A stretch of 10,058 nt of DNA from Chloroflexota bacterium (GTDB taxonomy: Bacteria; Chloroflexota; Anaerolineae; CG2-30-64-16): NCBI GenBank assembly GCA_029555885.1, contig JAKPQT010000281.1:1-10058 (forward strand), written 5' to 3'. Both the position numbers and the translations under genes were made by a program. The notes beneath the pieces are model-generated. The model saw only the letters and a program-made list of their open reading frames with translations. It searched no databases and had not been told where the DNA came from. Positions 8,403-10,058 of this stretch are shown here, piece by piece (the first letter of the stretch is position 1; the number at the start of each line of letters is the position of its first letter).

Positions 8403-9175
8403 CCTGGAACCCGGAGCTGTATCACCGGTTCGAGCGCGAGCGGGCCTTGCCTTTCGAGGATCTTGTGCAGCTCGTCCATGTGCGTTCTGGTTTGACGGTC
8501 GTTGATCTCGGCTGCGGCACCGGCGAACTGACCCTTCGGCTAGCCGAGACTCTTCCGGGCAGCGACGCGCTGGGTGTGGACAGCTCGCCGCAGATGCTCG
8601 CCAAGGCCGCTGCGCTGACACGGCCTGGCCTGCGTTTCGAACTGGGCCGGATCGAGTCTGTCACCGGTCAGTGGGACCTCGTCTTTTCCCATGCCGCTAT
8701 CCAGTGGGTGGACGACCACCCCACCCTGATTCCGCGCCTGTTAGGGCTCGTCCGGCCCGGCGGCCAACTCGTGGTGCAGATGCCTTCAAACCATGACGGC
8801 TTTGCGCACCGGGCGATCAGCGAGACGGCGAGCGAGTCGCCCTTCCGGGAGGCATTGGGCGGCTGGACCCGCCGCTCACCCGTGCTGCCGGTCGACCAGT
8901 ATGCCGAGCTGCTGTATGCCGGCGGCGGACGGGAACTGACCGTGTTTGAGAAGGTCTATCCGCATATCCTGGCAGATGCCGCGGCGGTGCGCGAATGGAC
9001 TCGCGGCACGGCCCTGCTGCCTTACCTGGAACGCCTTCCCGAACCGCTGCACGCACCTTTCCTGGCGCGGTACACCGCGCGGCTGCGGACCCGTTGGCCG
9101 GTCGGCCCGGTATTCTATGGCTTTCGCCGTATTTTGTTTGCTGCCCGGATGCCCGAACAGGCGCACGCGGGCTAG
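8399..9175 (+). CDS. tam: Trans-aconitate 2-methyltransferase-like protein (Tam)
   Basis: Tam is a cytoplasmic SAM-dependent methyltransferase that esterifies trans-aconitate, thereby disarming a spontaneous by-product that inhibits aconitase. The 258 residues compare with about 252 in E. coli Tam. The N-terminal WNPELYHRFERER (3-15) is the Tam hallmark (E. coli: WNPSLYLHFSAER). The SAM site is VVDLGCGTG (34-42), with the ribose-binding acid D61 in GVDSSPQML. HAAIQWVDDH (98-107) matches the Tam stretch ASLQWLPDH, and GGQLVVQMPSN lies at the usual position. The substrate here is inferred from similarity only; related enzymes may methylate other carboxylates. The ATG lies within the stop of the DUF1638 gene, and 15 bases separate it from the nucleoside kinase gene, so the three look like one operon. 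Confidence 0.86.
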   Translation: MTWNPELYHRFERERALPFEDLVQLVHVRSGLTVVDLGCGTGELTLRLAETLPGSDALGVDSSPQMLAKAAALTRPGLRFELGRIESVTGQWDLVFSHAAIQWVDDHPTLIPRLLGLVRPGGQLVVQMPSNHDGFAHRAISETASESPFREALGGWTRRSPVLPVDQYAELLYAGGGRELTVFEKVYPHILADAAAVREWTRGTALLPYLERLPEPLHAPFLARYTARLRTRWPVGPVFYGFRRILFAARMPEQAHAG

Positions 9176-9190
9176 AAACGGATTTATGTG

Positions 9191-10058
9191 ATGACTACGA
9201 CGCTGGCGTCGCCGGTCCAGGTTGTGCGGGCAGAGCCGCGCACGACGGCTCAGGTCAAGTTCGCGGACGGCCGCACGTATGAGGCGCCCGTCGGCACGTT
9301 GTTGGAGTGGTATGTCCGCGCAGCGGCCGCGGACCAACCCTGGCCCAGCCCGATCGTCGCCGCGCTGATCGACAATCAGTTGCGCGAGCTGACGTACCCG
9401 GTGGAGCATGATATCCTCGTCCAGCCGCTCGGCATGGATGACCGCGACGGCAGCCGCATCTACCGCCGCTCGCTCACGTTTCTGCTGGTCGTGGCCGCTA
9501 GTGAGTTGTTTCCCGAAGCCCGCCTGACCGTGGACCACTCGGTCACGTTTGGTGGCTTCTACTGCGAGGTGGAGGGCCGCGCGCCTTTCACGCCCGTTGA
9601 GCTGGCGCACATCGAGGCGCGGATGCGCGAGATCGTGGCGCTGGATGAGCCCATCCACAAGCAGCGCGCGCCGCTGGCAGATGCCATCGAGCTGTTCCAT
9701 CGCCGCGGGGAGGAGGACAAGGTCAGGCTGCTGCGCCACCGCAACAAGAGCTACCTGGTGCTGTATGAGATGCGTGGGTATGCGGGTTACTTCCACGGCT
9801 ATATGACGCCCTCTGCCGGTTACGTGCCCTACTTCAATCTGCATCCCTACGATCCGGGCTTCATCCTGCGCTTCCCGACGCGGCGGCAGAACACCGCGCT
9901 GGAGCCGGTGGTGGAGTATCCCAAACTGGTTGCGGTGTTTCGCGAGTACGGCCAGACGCTGCGGCTGCTCGGCGTGCAGGATGTCGGCGCGCTGAACGAC
10001 GCCATCCTGGCCGACCGCACCGGGGAGATCATCCTGGTCGCAGAGGCGCGCCATGAGC
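9191..10058 (+). CDS. Nucleoside (uridine) kinase with N-terminal TGS and ThrRS-like domains, partial
   Basis: 289 codons are visible and the frame is open at the window end. The N-terminus is a TGS domain (about 20-80: VKFADGRTYEAPVGTLLEW), then a domain resembling the ThrRS editing/SAD region (about 85-235: GSRIYRRSLTFLL, ELFPEARLTVDHSVTFGGFYCEV, LRFPT), then a linker with VEYPKLVAVFREYGQTLRLLGVQDVGALND and ILVAEARHE. This matches the family annotated as nucleoside kinase or uridine kinase-like, about 550 residues, whose C-terminal half is a P-loop phosphoribulokinase/uridine kinase domain. That domain would lie beyond 10058 and is not seen here. The ThrRS zinc-binding HxxxH appears replaced (F97/V101 at the aligned places), so editing activity is unlikely. 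ATG 9191 is the first usable start; the ATG at 9186 meets a stop at once. The upstream Shine-Dalgarno is weak. Confidence 0.82.
   Translation, partial: MTTTLASPVQVVRAEPRTTAQVKFADGRTYEAPVGTLLEWYVRAAAADQPWPSPIVAALIDNQLRELTYPVEHDILVQPLGMDDRDGSRIYRRSLTFLLVVAASELFPEARLTVDHSVTFGGFYCEVEGRAPFTPVELAHIEARMREIVALDEPIHKQRAPLADAIELFHRRGEEDKVRLLRHRNKSYLVLYEMRGYAGYFHGYMTPSAGYVPYFNLHPYDPGFILRFPTRRQNTALEPVVEYPKLVAVFREYGQTLRLLGVQDVGALNDAILADRTGEIILVAEARHE

Noticed and set aside
8876..10054. 392-residue open frame on the minus strand
   Set aside because: It is antisense to the tam-like gene and the TGS/nucleoside kinase gene, both of which show family motifs on the plus strand.

Overview
The window is about 10 kb of GC-rich, tightly packed bacterial chromosome with eight recognisable genes, two of them cut by the window ends. 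The gene set fits a Chloroflexota-type bacterium: a Ser/Thr kinase beside an FHA/winged-helix regulator, a SAM-I riboswitch over a metY-metX-metW cluster, a DUF1638 protein, a TGS-type nucleoside kinase, heptanucleotide repeats, and promoters that are sigma70-like in spacing. This placement is inferred from gene content and sequence style. No rRNA or marker search was possible.

Left part (1-2621). A partial Ser/Thr protein kinase runs leftward. Back to back with it, a phosphothreonine-reading FHA protein with an OmpR-type winged helix runs rightward. Their promoters appear to overlap at the -10 elements. The regulator gene overlaps hemW, a radical-SAM heme chaperone, by 4 bases (GTGA). hemW carries a small in-frame heptamer tandem repeat.

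Middle (2663-3982). A 12-helix MFS transporter has a histidine-rich N-terminus. Its start codon sits where transcription should begin from a good promoter, so the mRNA may be leaderless. It ends tail to tail with metW, only 5 bases apart.

Methionine cluster (minus strand, 7473 down to 3988). In transcription order this holds a strong sigma70-type promoter, a SAM-I riboswitch, two candidate terminators, metY (O-acetylhomoserine sulfhydrylase), an inverted array of twelve GAGTAAN-like heptamers, metX (homoserine acyltransferase) and metW. The products make homocysteine from homoserine plus sulfide, and the end product SAM should shut the cluster off. The sequence CUCAUC occurs in both terminator regions and is complementary to the 3' strand of aptamer helix P1, so one aptamer may control two terminators.

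Right part (7617-10058). A rightward operon encodes a DUF1638 protein of unknown function, overlapping by ATGA a trans-aconitate methyltransferase-like protein (Tam). After 15 bases comes the N-terminal half of a TGS/ThrRS-like/uridine-kinase fusion, cut by the window end. The two regions of most interest for follow-up are the heptamer palindrome between metY and metX and the kinase/FHA regulator pair with interlocked promoters.
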